A DNA stretch of 64,000 bases from Argyresthia goedartella (lineage: Eukaryota > Arthropoda > Insecta > Lepidoptera > Argyresthiidae): positions 124,001 through 188,000 of the forward strand of contig OX463811.1 in NCBI GenBank assembly GCA_949825045.1. The letters run 5' to 3'. Made by a program: the position numbers and the translations under genes. How positions within the stretch are numbered: the first letter of the stretch is position 1; each line of letters starts with the position of its first letter. The notes below the pieces were generated by a model that was not told the origin of the DNA, did not search any database, and saw only the letters and a list, made by a program, of their open reading frames with translations. Shown here one piece after another: positions 10,311-21,200 of this stretch.

Positions 10311-12625
10311 CGACATTCGCATACAGATCGGGGTGTAAGATATAGGGCACGGTTTGTTTAAGTTGTTAACTTGGCGAATCATCTTGTATAGAGACGACAT
10401 TCGCATACAGATCGGGGTGGAAGATATAGGGCACGGTTTGTTTAAGTTGTTAACTTGGCGAATCATCTTGTATAAAGACGACATTCGCATACATATCGAG
10501 GTGGAAGATATAGGGCACGGTTTGTTTAAGTTGTTAACTTGGCGAATCATCTTGTATAGAGACGACATTCGCATACAGATCGGGGTGGAAGATATAGGGC
10601 ACGGTTTGTTTAAGTTGTTAACTTGGCGAATCATCTTGTATAAAGACGACATTCGCATACATATCGAGGTGGAAGATATAGGGCACGGTTTGTTTAAGTT
10701 GTTAACTTGGCGAATCATCTTGTATAAAGACGACATTCGCATACATATCGAGGTGGAAGATATAGGGCACGGTTTGTTTAAGTTGTTAACTTGGCGAATC
10801 ATCTTGTATAAAGACGACATTCGCATACATATCGAGGTGGAAGATATAGGGCACGGTTTGTTTAAGTTGTTAACTTGGCGAATCATCTTGTATAGAGACG
10901 ACATTCGCATACAGATCGGGGTGGAAGATATAGGGCACGGTTTGTTTAAGTTGTTAACTTGGCGAATCATCTTGTATAAAGACGACATTCGCATACATCT
11001 CGAGGTGGAAGATATAGGGCACGGTTTGTTTAAGTTGTTAACTTGGCGAATCATCTTGTATAGAGACGACATTCGCATACAGATCGGGGTGGAAGATATA
11101 GGGCACGGTTTGTTTAAGTTGTTAACTTGGCGAATCATCTTGTATAGAGACGACATTCGCATACAGATCGGGGTGGAAGATATAGGGCACGGTTTGTTTA
11201 AGTTGTTAACTTGGCGAATCATCTTGTATAAAGACGACATTCGCATACATATAGAGGTGGAAGATATAGGGCACGGTTTGTTTAAGTTGTTAACTTGGCG
11301 AATCATCTTGTATAGAGACGACATTCGCATACAGATCGGGGTGGAAGATATAGGGCACGGTTTGTTTAAGTTGTTAACTTGGCGAATCATCTTGTATAGA
11401 GACGACATTCGCATACAGATCGGGGTGGAAGATATAGGGCACGGTTTGTTTAAGTTGTTAACTTGGCGAATCATCTTGTATAGAGACGACATTCGCATAC
11501 AGATCGGGGTGGAAGATATAGGGCACGGTTTGTTTAAGTTGTTAACTTGGCGAATCATCTTGTATAAAGACGACATTCGCATACATATCGAGGTGGAAGA
11601 TATAGGGCACGGTTTGTTTAAGTTGTTAACTTGGCGAATCATCTTGTATAGAGACGACATTCGCATACAGATCGGGGTGGAAGATATAGGGCACGGTTTG
11701 TTTAAGTTGTTAACTTGGCGAATCATCTTGTATAGAGACGACATTCGCATACAGATCGGGGTGGAAGATATAGGGCACGGTTTGTTTAAGTTGTTAACTT
11801 GGCGAATCATCTTGTATAAAGACGACATTCGCATACATATCGAGGTGGAAGATATAGGGCACGGTTTGTTTAAGTTGTTAACTTGGCGAATCATCTTGTA
11901 TAGAGACGACATTCGCATACAGATCGGGGTGGAAGATATAGGGCACGGTTTGTTTAAGTTGTTAACTTGGCGAATCATCTTGTATAGAGACGACATTCGC
12001 ATACAGATCGGGGTGGAAGATATAGGGCACGGTTTGTTTAAGTTGTTAACTTGGCGAATCATCTTGTATAGAGACGACATTCGCATACCGACCGGGGGGA
12101 CGAAGAAATAGGGCACGGTTTGTTTAAGTTGTTAACTTGGCGAATCATCTTGTATAGAGACGACATTCGCATACCGACCGGGGGGAGGAAGAAATAGGGC
12201 ACGGTTTGTTTAAGTTGTTAACTTGGCGAATCATCTTGTATAGAGACGACATTCGCATACCGACCGGGGGGAGGAAGAAATAGGGCACGGTTTGTTTAAG
12301 TTGTTAACTTGGCGAATCATCTTGTATAGAGACGACATTCGCATACAGATCGGGGTGGAAGATATAGGGCACGGTTTGTTTAAGTTGTTAACTTGGCGAA
12401 TCATCTTGTATAGAGACGACATTCGCATACAGATCGGGGTAGAAGATATAGGGCACGGTTTGTTTAGGTTGTTAACTTGGCGAATCATCTTGTATAGAGA
12501 CGACATTCGCATACAGATCGGGGTGGAAGATATAGGGCACGGTTTGTTTAAGTTGTTAACTTGGCGAATCATCTTGTATAGAGACGACATTCGCATACCG
12601 ACCGGGGGGAGGAAGAAATAGGGCG
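10311..12625. repeat. 84-bp tandem array, about 28 copies
   Basis: CGACATTCGCATAC recurs every 84 bp. There are three variants: A (TATAGAGACG with CAGATCGGGG), B (TATAAAGACG with CATATCGAGG) and C (CCGACCGGGGGG, two bases longer). A and B are interleaved between 10311 and about 12090; C occurs only at the distal end (about 12087-12280 and 12598). Because 84 is a multiple of three, both strands stay open for about 600 codons. These are not genes: they lack start context, complexity and codon bias. A decayed unit follows to about 12680. Confidence 0.97.
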
Positions 12626-13077
12626 TGAACGTGAAGTCGATTTATTAATGTTTTTAACTTGGTGAATTATTTGTATTACGACCCATAAAGTTGCCATTCA
12701 CTGATGGGCATGAGATCATTTGAAACCACCTGATTGCACTTTGAATTAAAGATAAATGACTGATTATTCTACATTGAGGCCGATACACATCGGAAACGAT
12801 CGTGCGCTTAAGCAACATCTGGCCAAGACAGGTAGTGGACGGGTAACTGCTCCTGTCGCTACTCGTTGATATTAGTAATAGCTGTGTCAGAGCTGTGTCT
12901 TGATAACTGCAGACAGTCGGGTTGGCCACTACCCCGACACCCCATCAACCCGCACTGAGCCTGCGTGGTGGATTATGGCTCAATCTTACTCTACCTTTTC
13001 CTCGATGGGGACAGTAATGTCCCATTTATTTATCAATGTCAGTCCACTTTCGTGATGAGATAAGCCGTGTGACTGAC

Positions 13078-13178
13078 CTCAGCTTCTCCACGGGCTTGAG
13101 TTTCTTGTTCTTGGCCGAGCAGACGGAGCAGGACTCGTCGGAGCAGCTGCCGGTCGAGGACCCGGAGGGGGACGGCGA
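13078..13178 (-). CDS. RS-domain gene, coding exon 6; Cys cluster
   Basis: 101 nt, with acceptor GCTTACATTCCAG| at 13180-13179 and donor |GTCAGT at 13077. Phase 0 in, two bases out. It encodes a Ser-rich segment with three Cys in C-x4-C-x2-C spacing (SCSDESCSVCSAKNKK), then a basic KLKPVEKL. The Cys trio may bind metal with a partner elsewhere, but a lone C-x4-C-x2-C is not a known complete finger. Confidence 0.83.
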
Positions 13179-13354
13179 CTGGAATGTAAGCAGCGGATGT
13201 CACCCAGGGGATCATGGTGGGCTTGGCGACCTCTCTGTGCTTCCTAAGCGAGATGTCCCGGGTTTATATCCCGGCTCGGGCGGAAGATAAATACCCCAGG
13301 TCTAGGCTGTTTACATGCCTGCGGCGTCGGTGTTTGCCTGGTTTTTTTATTTGA

Positions 13355-13535
13355 TTTACATATCCACATATATTTCTTCAGGCCCTACACTAAGATACCA
13401 CATTGGGAACCAAAAACAGCGACGTCACACACATATAAACATCCAAGACCTAGACCTTCTATATCCCCAGTCGGGGATCGAACCAGGGACCTCTCGCATG
13501 GCAGGCAGATCCACAACCGCTGCGCCGCAGAGGTC
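13355..13535 (-). mobile_element. tRNA-derived SINE
   Basis: On the minus strand the head reads GCGGCGCAGCGGTTGTGGAT (A-box-like), then GGTCCCTGGTTCGATCCCC with a B-box (GGTTCGATCCC). The body carries GGATGTTTATATGTGTGTGA, also present in the neighbouring copy. tRNA-related head plus unrelated body is the SINE layout; no acceptor-stem pairing fits a functional tRNA. Confidence 0.7.
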
Positions 13536-13544
13536 GTCAAGTTC

Positions 13545-13735
13545 ATGTTTTAAACATTTACATACAGGCACATACATTGCTTCTGGCCCCACACCGGGCT
13601 ACCCTGTGTCGTGGGAACCAGAACCAGCAACGTCACACACATGAAAGCTTGCAAGACCTGGTGGTGTTTTATTTTTCCTTGACCGGGGTTCGAACCCGGG
13701 ACCTCTCCCTTTAGCGAGAGGGCTAGCTCATGTCT
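13545..13735 (-). mobile_element. Second tRNA-derived SINE copy
   Basis: The head on the minus strand includes GAGAGGTCCCGGGTTCGAAC (B-box GGTTCGAACCC). The body shares CCAGAAGCAATGTATG-type sequence with the fragment at 5480-5580. It lies end to end with the preceding copy, suggesting repeated insertion in one place. Confidence 0.65.
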
Positions 13736-15144
13736 TCCGTAAGGCCCGTAAGTGCGACGGAGTGACAAGTCGGACAATCACAACAGGATTATTTCACACA
13801 AACTGTATTTTATTGCAACTTTGCTTGTTTGAGAGATGTCCGATTGGTACTTCAAAGGCGATTAAAATTCCTGTATAAAATTTTAGGTCGTCCAATAAAT
13901 CTAGAAACGTGTCTTAAGCTGAACCTATTTCAACAAAAACGTTATCTGAAAACAAAGACGATATCTGAATTGTATATTTCCAGTATTTGTATTTTATAAA
14001 CGCAATTTTGTGTTAATAAGACAGCGTTTGACTATGACGTCACATGCTAGTATTTCATAGAACTCGAAAACAAAAATTACCGTTTTGACAGTTCCTAAAA
14101 AGTATCTATAGTCAAATACCATAGTGCATAATAAGGCCACGTTCTTCCACATTTTTAGGGTTCCGTACCTTAAAAGGATAAAATAAACCCTTAAAGGATC
14201 ACTTAATTTTGCACCCGTCTCGGTTTGTCTGTGAAGACCCTTTAGCTCAGGAACGCGTGGAGGTATCAAGTTGAAATTAATAACAAACAATTAATCCGGT
14301 CTGAGGTCCTCAGGAGTTTTTAAATAACCAATCACAAGATTCGGACATTTAAGTTAAGTTTATTCGTAGGGGAATCAAAACTTTAAACTTTCTGTTGACC
14401 TAGAACCATGCAATTGGCAACCAGCAAGGTCTTATAGCACAAGTAAAGGAAACAATCCGAAAACCATACATTCGTACTTTCTTCACAATTTGTGAAGAAA
14501 GTGTTGTGTGTGCAGTTTTTTATAACCCGCAGGCAGTGAATGTTCGACATTAGTACAACGTTTAACTAGTATTTTTGGGTATATATGTCGCAGTTGGTTG
14601 GTTAAATCAGACACTTAACTAACTCTTTAGACCGTTAATTTAATACCGACGTTTAACCAAGTCACTAGAATTTTGATTTAAATAAAGCATCGTCGAAAGC
14701 GTTTAACAATATGTGTTATCGAAAGCGGGCGTGTTGGAAAACAAGATGGCGTCACGACAACACGCACAGCTTATATCATGGAAAAATATTGCGGTAGCTT
14801 AAGTGAAGGGTAAAGGGGATGAGCGAAGCGTAAGAACAACAAAAATACTTAAAACATAAACTTAAGTAAACATAAAAAAATATTTATATTGTCTTGTTGC
14901 CTAAGAACGTTTAGACAACTCGTTAAACGTTTCGTTCACTCACTTGTCTGACGGAATTTTAGTGACTCGGTTAAACGTCGGTATTTAGTTAACGGTCTAG
15001 AGAGTTAGTTAAGTGTCTGATTTAACCAATAAACTGCGACATATATAACGGTCCATAATGACAAATCCTCATTTTGACCGCGTTCCAATTTGGCGACTTC
15101 CCAATTTTACAGCTTTCTTTAACCCCCGGGAAACTTCTAGACAA

Positions 15145-15416
15145 ACTTACAGCGAACATGCATGCGTGGGAAATCTATACTTACAGTGAACATGCATGCG
15201 TGGGAAATCTATACTTACAGCGAACATGCATGCGTGGGAAATCTATACTTACAGCGAACATGCATGCGTGGGAAATCTATACTTACAGCGAACATGCATG
15301 CGTGGGAAATCTATACTTACAGCGAACATGCATGCGTGGGAAATCTATACTTACAGCGAACATGCATGCGTGGGAAATCTATACTTACAGCGAACATGCA
15401 TGCGTGGGAAATCTAT
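15145..15416. repeat. 34-bp tandem array, 8 copies
   Basis: ACTTACAGCGAACATGCATG recurs exactly every 34 bp from 15145 to 15383. Copies are almost identical; the second has CAGTGAA. On the gene's strand (minus) each unit contains GCTGTAAGTATAG, which is very close to a 5' splice-site consensus. Plus-strand ORFs of about 100 codons are produced by the period. Confidence 0.97.
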
Positions 15417-15563
15417 CATATTTCAACAGTCTTCGTTCGGTATGAGCCGGCTGGTAAGGCCTGCCCTTAAAGGTATAAGTACAAAGACAGAAGGATTTTC
15501 AAGGCTTATTTCAGCGTTTTGAGGGTTTTTCATCACGACCGCGGGATTCACAATGGGACTGGC

Positions 15564-15573
15564 GCAGACGCAA

Positions 15574-15612
<39 letters not shown>
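15564..15612. repeat. (CGCAGA)n microsatellite
   Basis: Seven to eight copies of a 6-bp unit with one AAACGC interruption. It reads as Asp-Ala repeats in one frame; not a gene. Confidence 0.93.
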
Positions 15613-15613
<1 letters not shown>

Positions 15614-15649
15614 CGCCGTTGTGGGTCTACTTATACGCCGCGCATTATA

Positions 15650-15917
15650 CAGGGTGACATTTAATCAGCTGACCATATTTAAGGGTATGATAGTACCCAT
15701 CATTATAAACAACTTTCCCCAAGAAACATTTGGTCGCAAACCAAAAACATATAAGTTCCCCATAGTAACTTATAATCAGCTGATCGGGTCAATGTACTGA
15801 GGGACATTTTTTTTTTCATTTGCGACCATATGTTTCTTGGGGAAAATTGTTCATAATTATGGATCATTGTTCATAATCATTCCCCAAAATATGGTCAGCT
15901 AATTAAATGCCACCTTG
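15650..15917. mobile_element. 268-bp MITE with TA flanks
   Basis: TA|CAGGGTGACATTTAATCAGC at the left and GCTAATTAAATGCCACCTTG|TA at the right are inverted repeats of about 35 bp (continuing through TGACCATATTT). A TA duplication and CAGGGTG end suit a Tc1/mariner-type non-autonomous element. No ORF. Confidence 0.75.
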
Positions 15918-16069
15918 TACAGTTAGTGAGCCGGTCTGTGTTCGGTTCGGGTCGGACGACAAGTGTACTGACATGACTCATCACACGCCTAAGTTGACGT
16001 CATCGCGTCCGTCACTCGCCTACTGACGCGTCCCGGGCGAGTGCGAGCGAGAGAGTGAGGTGCGCTCAC

Positions 16070-16211
16070 CTTCCTGGGCGGCGGGCGCGGCACACGCGGC
16101 GGCGCGACACACGCGGCGGCGGGCGGCGGCGAGGGCGGGCGGCGGCGGCGCGGGGGCGGCGTGCGCGGCCGCGGGGGCGGGGGCGGGCGGCGCGGCGCCG
16201 GCGAGCGGCGG
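16070..16211 (-). CDS. RS-domain gene, coding exon 5; Pro/Arg-rich
   Basis: 142 nt and extremely GC-rich, with acceptor GTATCCCCCCGCAG| at 16213-16212 and donor |GTGAGC at 16069. It completes a Thr codon (AC|C) and ends in phase 0. The frame fixed by its neighbours reads RRSPAPRRPPPPPRPRTPP onwards and ends VPRPPPRK. Two other frames are open because of base composition, so the choice of frame rests on the phase of the exons on either side. A GTAAGTAT word lies 10 bases upstream of the acceptor. Confidence 0.78.
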
Positions 16212-16849
16212 CTGCGGGGGGATACTTACAGATATAGATACCATCTTATAATATTGTCATTAGGTTAGATTATTTGTTTATTGTACATTGTGTAATAAAA
16301 AAATACGAAAATTTTCAAAATGATATCCCCATGGTGTTTCTTGGTGCTATCTTCTCTCGCCCTTCAGAGAATTGTCAATTGGAGCGCTGAATGCCCCGCG
16401 TGGTACAACGCAGCGTCGCGCTGTAGCGCTCCGGCTTTTCAAGCGGTTACCGACGGGACTCTTCAGAAGGCGCTCCCTGGTAGGCCTGATTATGATTACT
16501 ATTGTAGGGCACTTGTAGCAGGTTACATTTGAGATCTGTCACTCAGCTTCATAGTAAGGAGACCAGCTTAATTAAATGTAATCGAATGAATACGGACTTC
16601 AAACATCTGCAGTCATCATGGCATTCAAGATAGATTATTAGGTAATATTCTTTAAACAGTGTTTAGAAATAAAAAGCAGCCAAGTGCAATTCCGACTCCC
16701 ACATGAAGGAAACACTCAGCTCTTTTAAAATACGGAGAATACATTAATTTCTTTAAATTGGGTCAAATTCATTATTTGTTGCTGTAGCGGCAACAGAAGT
16801 ACACATTGTGTGAAACTTTCAACCAATCACGGCTCGTGAAATAGAGCTC

Positions 16850-16910
16850 GCCGACGGACAGACGGACGGACGGGCGGACGGACGGACGGACGGACGGACG
16901 GACAGGACGA
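16850..16910. repeat. (GGAC)n microsatellite
   Basis: GACGGACGGACGGACGG with one CAGAC and one GGGCG interruption. It adjoins the 24-bp array and the end of a GGGTTCCGTACC-type element, whose own 3' part is known for CCGTCCGTC runs. Confidence 0.93.
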
Positions 16911-17622
16911 TGTGATTTAGTTTTTGCGGGACGATGTTATTTAGTTTTTGGGGGACGATGTGATTTAGTTTTTGGGGGACGATGTGATTTAGTTTTTGCA
17001 GGACAATGTGATTTAGTTTTTGGGGGACGATGAGTTTTAGTTTTTGCGGGACGATGTGATTTAGTTTTTGCAGGACGATGTGATTTTGTTTTTGGGGGAC
17101 GATGAGTTTTAGTTTTTGCGGGACGATGTGATTTCGTTTTTGCGGGACGATGTGATTTAGTTTTTGCAGGACGATGTGATTTAGTTTTTGCAGGACGATG
17201 TGATTTAGTTTTTGCAGGACGATGTGATTTAGTTTTTGGGGGACGATGTGATTTAGTTTTTGGGGGACGATGTGATTTAGTTTTTGCAGAACGATGTGAT
17301 TTAGTTTTTGGGGGACGATGAGTTTTAGTTTTTGCGGGACGATGTGATTTAGTTTTTGGGGGACGATGAGTTTTAGTTTTTGCGGGACGATGTGATTTAG
17401 TTTTTGCGGGACGATGTGATTTAGTTTTTGCAGGACGATGTGATTTAGTTTTTGCAGGACGATGTGATTTAGTTTTTGGGGGACGATGTGATTTAGTTTT
17501 TGGGGGACGATGTGATTTAGTTTTTGCAGGACGATGTGATTTAGTTTTTGCAGGACGATGAGTTTTAGTTTTTGCGGGACGATGTGATTTAGTTTTTGCG
17601 GGACGATGTGATTTAGTTTTGA
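16907..17622. repeat. 24-bp tandem array, about 30 copies
   Basis: Unit GACGATGTGATTTAGTTTTT plus four bases (GCGG, GGGG or GCAG). A variant, GATGAGTTTTAG, occurs at irregular intervals. The period of eight codons makes minus frames of 271 and 236 codons that are artefacts of repetition. Confidence 0.97.
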
Positions 17623-18068
17623 AGCGTCGAGCACAGTCGTTCTCCATAATACATTTACTGGAAGCCGTTTAGGGTATTTTCGACCCCCCGTTAACTTCGT
17701 TGTGGTTAAAGCTAGAAGCCTGGATTTTTTTTTGGCAAAGCGAGCTCAACACACCTAGATATATATCTAAATTACATTATTTTTTTACCAGTAGATATAA
17801 AACTACGGCAAGTAAAAATTCCTTAATAATGTCCCTGACCGACTGACTCACTCACCAATCATCAAAATTCTAAGGTACCTACTTCTAGCAGACCTACAAG
17901 CTTGAAATGTTTAACATGATTAGTGTTTAGCGACAACAACAAAGCAAAGGAAAACTCAAACATTTCGCAATATGAGTCCCAATCTCTAGATCCTACTAAT
18001 GTTATAAACGCGAAAGTTTGTGGGTAAAGCATTTTGTTAAGTATATAAATAACCGGATGTTACCGCGA

Positions 18069-18206
18069 CTTACGGCCGATCCCAATAACCCATCTTCCAT
18101 CCAGAATATGTAGAGTTGAGACTGCTAGTGTCAAATTTGACATAAATCCCAGCGCAACTGCAGATCTCGTATAGAGATACGTTATTGGGATCGAAGTCTG
18201 CGTAAG
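18069..18206. mobile_element. 138-bp MITE abutting the 130-bp array
   Basis: CTTACGGCCGATCCCAATAAC at the left; GTTATTGGGATCG...CGTAAG at the right as its inverse. It ends about 55 bp before the first 130-bp unit. No coding capacity. Confidence 0.7.
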
Positions 18207-18260
18207 ATTAGTAGTGCGTGCAGCTTATTTTCTTCTCCAAGGAATTCATCCATCTGTCTT

Positions 18261-21200
18261 TATACCGATCCACCCGCGACTGAAGAGGTTATTGTCTCCA
18301 ACGCGTGTGTGAACTCCTTGAGTGACCCGCGACTGCCGAGATGTTTGTTCCTTATGAGTACTACGTAAGTCCATAAATGTTTCAACACTTTATACCGATC
18401 CACCCGCGACTGAAGAGGTTATTGTCTCCAACGCGTGTGTGAACTCCTTGAGTGACCCGCGACTGCCGAGATGTTTGTTCCTTATGAGTACTACGTAAGT
18501 CCACAAATGTTTCAACACTTTATACCGATCCACCCGCGACTGAAGAGGTTATTGTCTCCAACGCGTGTGTGAACTCCTTGAGTGACCCGCGACTGCCGAG
18601 ATGTTTGTTCCTTATGAGTACTACGTAAGTCCAGAAATGTTTCAACACTTTATACCGATCCACCCGCGACTGAAGAGGTTATTGTCTCCAACGCGTGTGT
18701 GAACTCCTTGAGTGACCCGCGACTGCCGAGATGTTTGTTCCTTATGAGTACTACGTAAGTCCAGAAATGTTTCAACACTTTATACCGATCCACCCGCGAC
18801 TGAAGAGGTTATTGTCTCCAACGCGTGTGTGAACTCCTTGAGTGACCCGCGACTGCCGAGATGTTTGTTCCTTATGAGTACTACGTAAGTCCACAAATGT
18901 TTCAACACTTTATACCGATCCACCCGCGACTGAAGAGGTTATTGTCTCCAACGCGTGTGTGAACTCCTTGAGTGACCCGCGACTGCCGAGATGTTTGTTC
19001 CTTATGAGTACTACGTAAGTCCAGAAATGTTTCAACACTTTATACCGATCCACCCGCGACTGAAGAGGTTATTGTCTCCAACGCGTGTGTGAACTCCTTG
19101 AGTGACCCGCGACTGCCGAGATGTTTGTTCCTTATGAGTACTACGTAAGTCCAGAAATGTTTCAACACTTTATACCGATCCACCCGCGACTGAAGAGGTT
19201 ATTGTCTCCAACGCGTGTGTGAACTCCTTGAGTGACCAGCGACTGCCGAGATGTTTGTTCCTTATGAGTACTACGTAAGTCCAGAAATGTTTCAACACTT
19301 TATACCGATCCACCCGCGACTGAAGAGGTTATTGTCTCCAACGCGTGTGTGAACTCCTTGAGTGACCCGCGACTGCCGAGATGTTTGTTCCTTATGAGTA
19401 CTACGTAAGTCCAGAAATGTTTCAACACTTTATACCGATCCACCCGCGACTGAAGAGGTTATTGTCTCCAACGCGTGTGTGAACTCCTTGAGTGACCCGC
19501 GACTGCCGAGATGTTTGTTCCTTATGAGTACTACGTAAGTCCAGAAATGTTTCAACACTTTATACCGATCCACCCGCGACTGAAGAGGTTATTGTCTCCA
19601 ACGCGTGTGTGAACTCCTTGAGTGACCCGCGACTGCCGAGATGTTTGTTCCTTATGAGTACTACGTAAGTCCAGAAATGTTTCAACACTTTATACCGATC
19701 CACCCGCGACTGAAGAGGTTATTGTCTCCAACGCGTGTGTGAACTCCTTGAGTGACCCGCGACTGCCGAGATGTTTGTTCCTTATGAGTACTACGTAAGT
19801 CCAGAAATGTTTCAACACTTTATACCGATCCACCCGCGACTGAAGAGGTTATTGTCTCCAACGCGTGTGTGAACTCCTTGAGTGACCCGCGACTGCCGAG
19901 ATGTTTGTTCCTTATGAGTACTACGTAAGTCCAGAAATGTTTCAACACTTTATACCGATCCACCCGCGACTGAAGAGGTTATTGTCTCCAACGCGTGTGT
20001 GAACTCCTTGAGTGACCCGCGACTGCCGAGATGTTTGTTCCTTATGAGTACTACGTAAGTCCAGAAATGTTTCAACACTTTATACCGATCCACCCGCGAC
20101 TGAAGAGGTTATTGTCTCCAACGCGTGTGTGAACTCCTTGAGTGACCCGCGACTGCCGAGATGTTTGTTCCTTATGAGTACTACGTAAGTCCAGAAATGT
20201 TTCAACACTTTATACCGATCCACCCGCGACTGAAGAGGTTATTGTCTCCAACGCGTGTGTGAACTCCTTGAGTGACCCGCGACTGCCGAGATGTTTGTTC
20301 CTTATGAGTACTACGTAAGTCCAGAAATGTTTCAACACTTTATACCGATCCACCCGCGACTGAAGAGGTTATTGTCTCCAACGCGTGTGTGAACTCCTTG
20401 AGTGACCCGCGACTGCCGAGATGTTTGTTCCTTATGAGTACTACGTAAGTCCAGAAATGTTTCAACACTTTATACCGATCCACCCGCGACTGAAGAGGTT
20501 ATTGTCTCCAACGCGTGTGTGAACTCCTTGAGTGACCCGCGACTGCCGAGATGTTTGTTCCTTATGAGTACTACGTAAGTCCAGAAATGTTTCAACACTT
20601 TATACCGATCCACCCGCGACTGAAGAGGTTATTGTCTCCAACGCGTGTGTGAACTCCTTGAGTGACCCGCGACTGCCGAGATGTTTGTTCCTTATGAGTA
20701 CTACGTAAGTCCAGAAATGTTTCAACACTTTATACCGATCCACCCGCGACTGAAGAGGTTATTGTCTCCAACGCGTGTGTGAACTCCTTGAGTGACCCGC
20801 GACTGCCGAGATGTTTGTTCCTTATGAGTACTACGTAAGTCCAGAAATGTTTCAACACTTTATACCGATCCACCCGCGACTGAAGAGGTTATTGTCTCCA
20901 ACGCGTGTGTGAACTCCTTGAGTGACCCGCGACTGCCGAGATGTTTGTTCCTTATGAGTACTACGTAAGTCCAGAAATGTTCCAACACTTTATACCGATC
21001 CACCCGCGACTGAAGAGGTTATTGTCTCCAACGCGTGTGTGAACTCCTTGAGTGACCCGCGACTGCCGAGATGTTTGTTCCTTATGAGTACTACGTAAGT
21101 CCAGAAATGTTTCAACACTTTATACCGATCCACCCGCGACTGAAGAGGTTATTGTCTCCAACGCGTGTGTGAACTCCTTGAGTGACCCGCGACTGCCGAG

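Larger units (their letters stand above)
9620..13077 (-). other. Intron between coding exons 6 and 7; 84-bp array
   Basis: Dominated by the 84-bp array (10311-12625). An 8-bp microsatellite lies at 9684-9731, close to the acceptor of the exon at 9490-9619. The AT-rich stretch 9780-10300 and the stretch 12680-13030 show nothing recognisable. Confidence 0.65.
13179..16069 (-). other. Intron between coding exons 5 and 6; SINEs, 34-bp array, MITE
   Basis: Holds two tRNA-derived SINE copies (13355-13735), a segment similar to 29060-29260 (about 13880-14110), and the start of a GGGTTCCGTACC-type repeat (14155). It also holds a second GAGCGAAGC repeat (about 14803), the 34-bp array, a CGCAGA microsatellite and a TA-flanked MITE. 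The stretch 14300-14800 is AT-rich with nothing recognised. Confidence 0.6.

Noticed and set aside
10269..12116. 615-codon minus and 585-codon plus frames
   Set aside because: They are the 84-bp tandem array read through a period that is a multiple of three; both strands are equally open and the peptide is a 28-residue repeat.
13460..13735. tRNA genes (B-box GGTTCGAACCC)
   Set aside because: No complete cloverleaf or acceptor stem; followed by a shared SINE body.
15074..15522. Three plus-strand frames of about 100-120 codons
   Set aside because: 34-bp array rotated through three frames; no independent coding evidence.
16819..17647. 271- and 236-codon minus frames
   Set aside because: Produced by the 24-bp array; 8-residue repeats in two overlapping frames.
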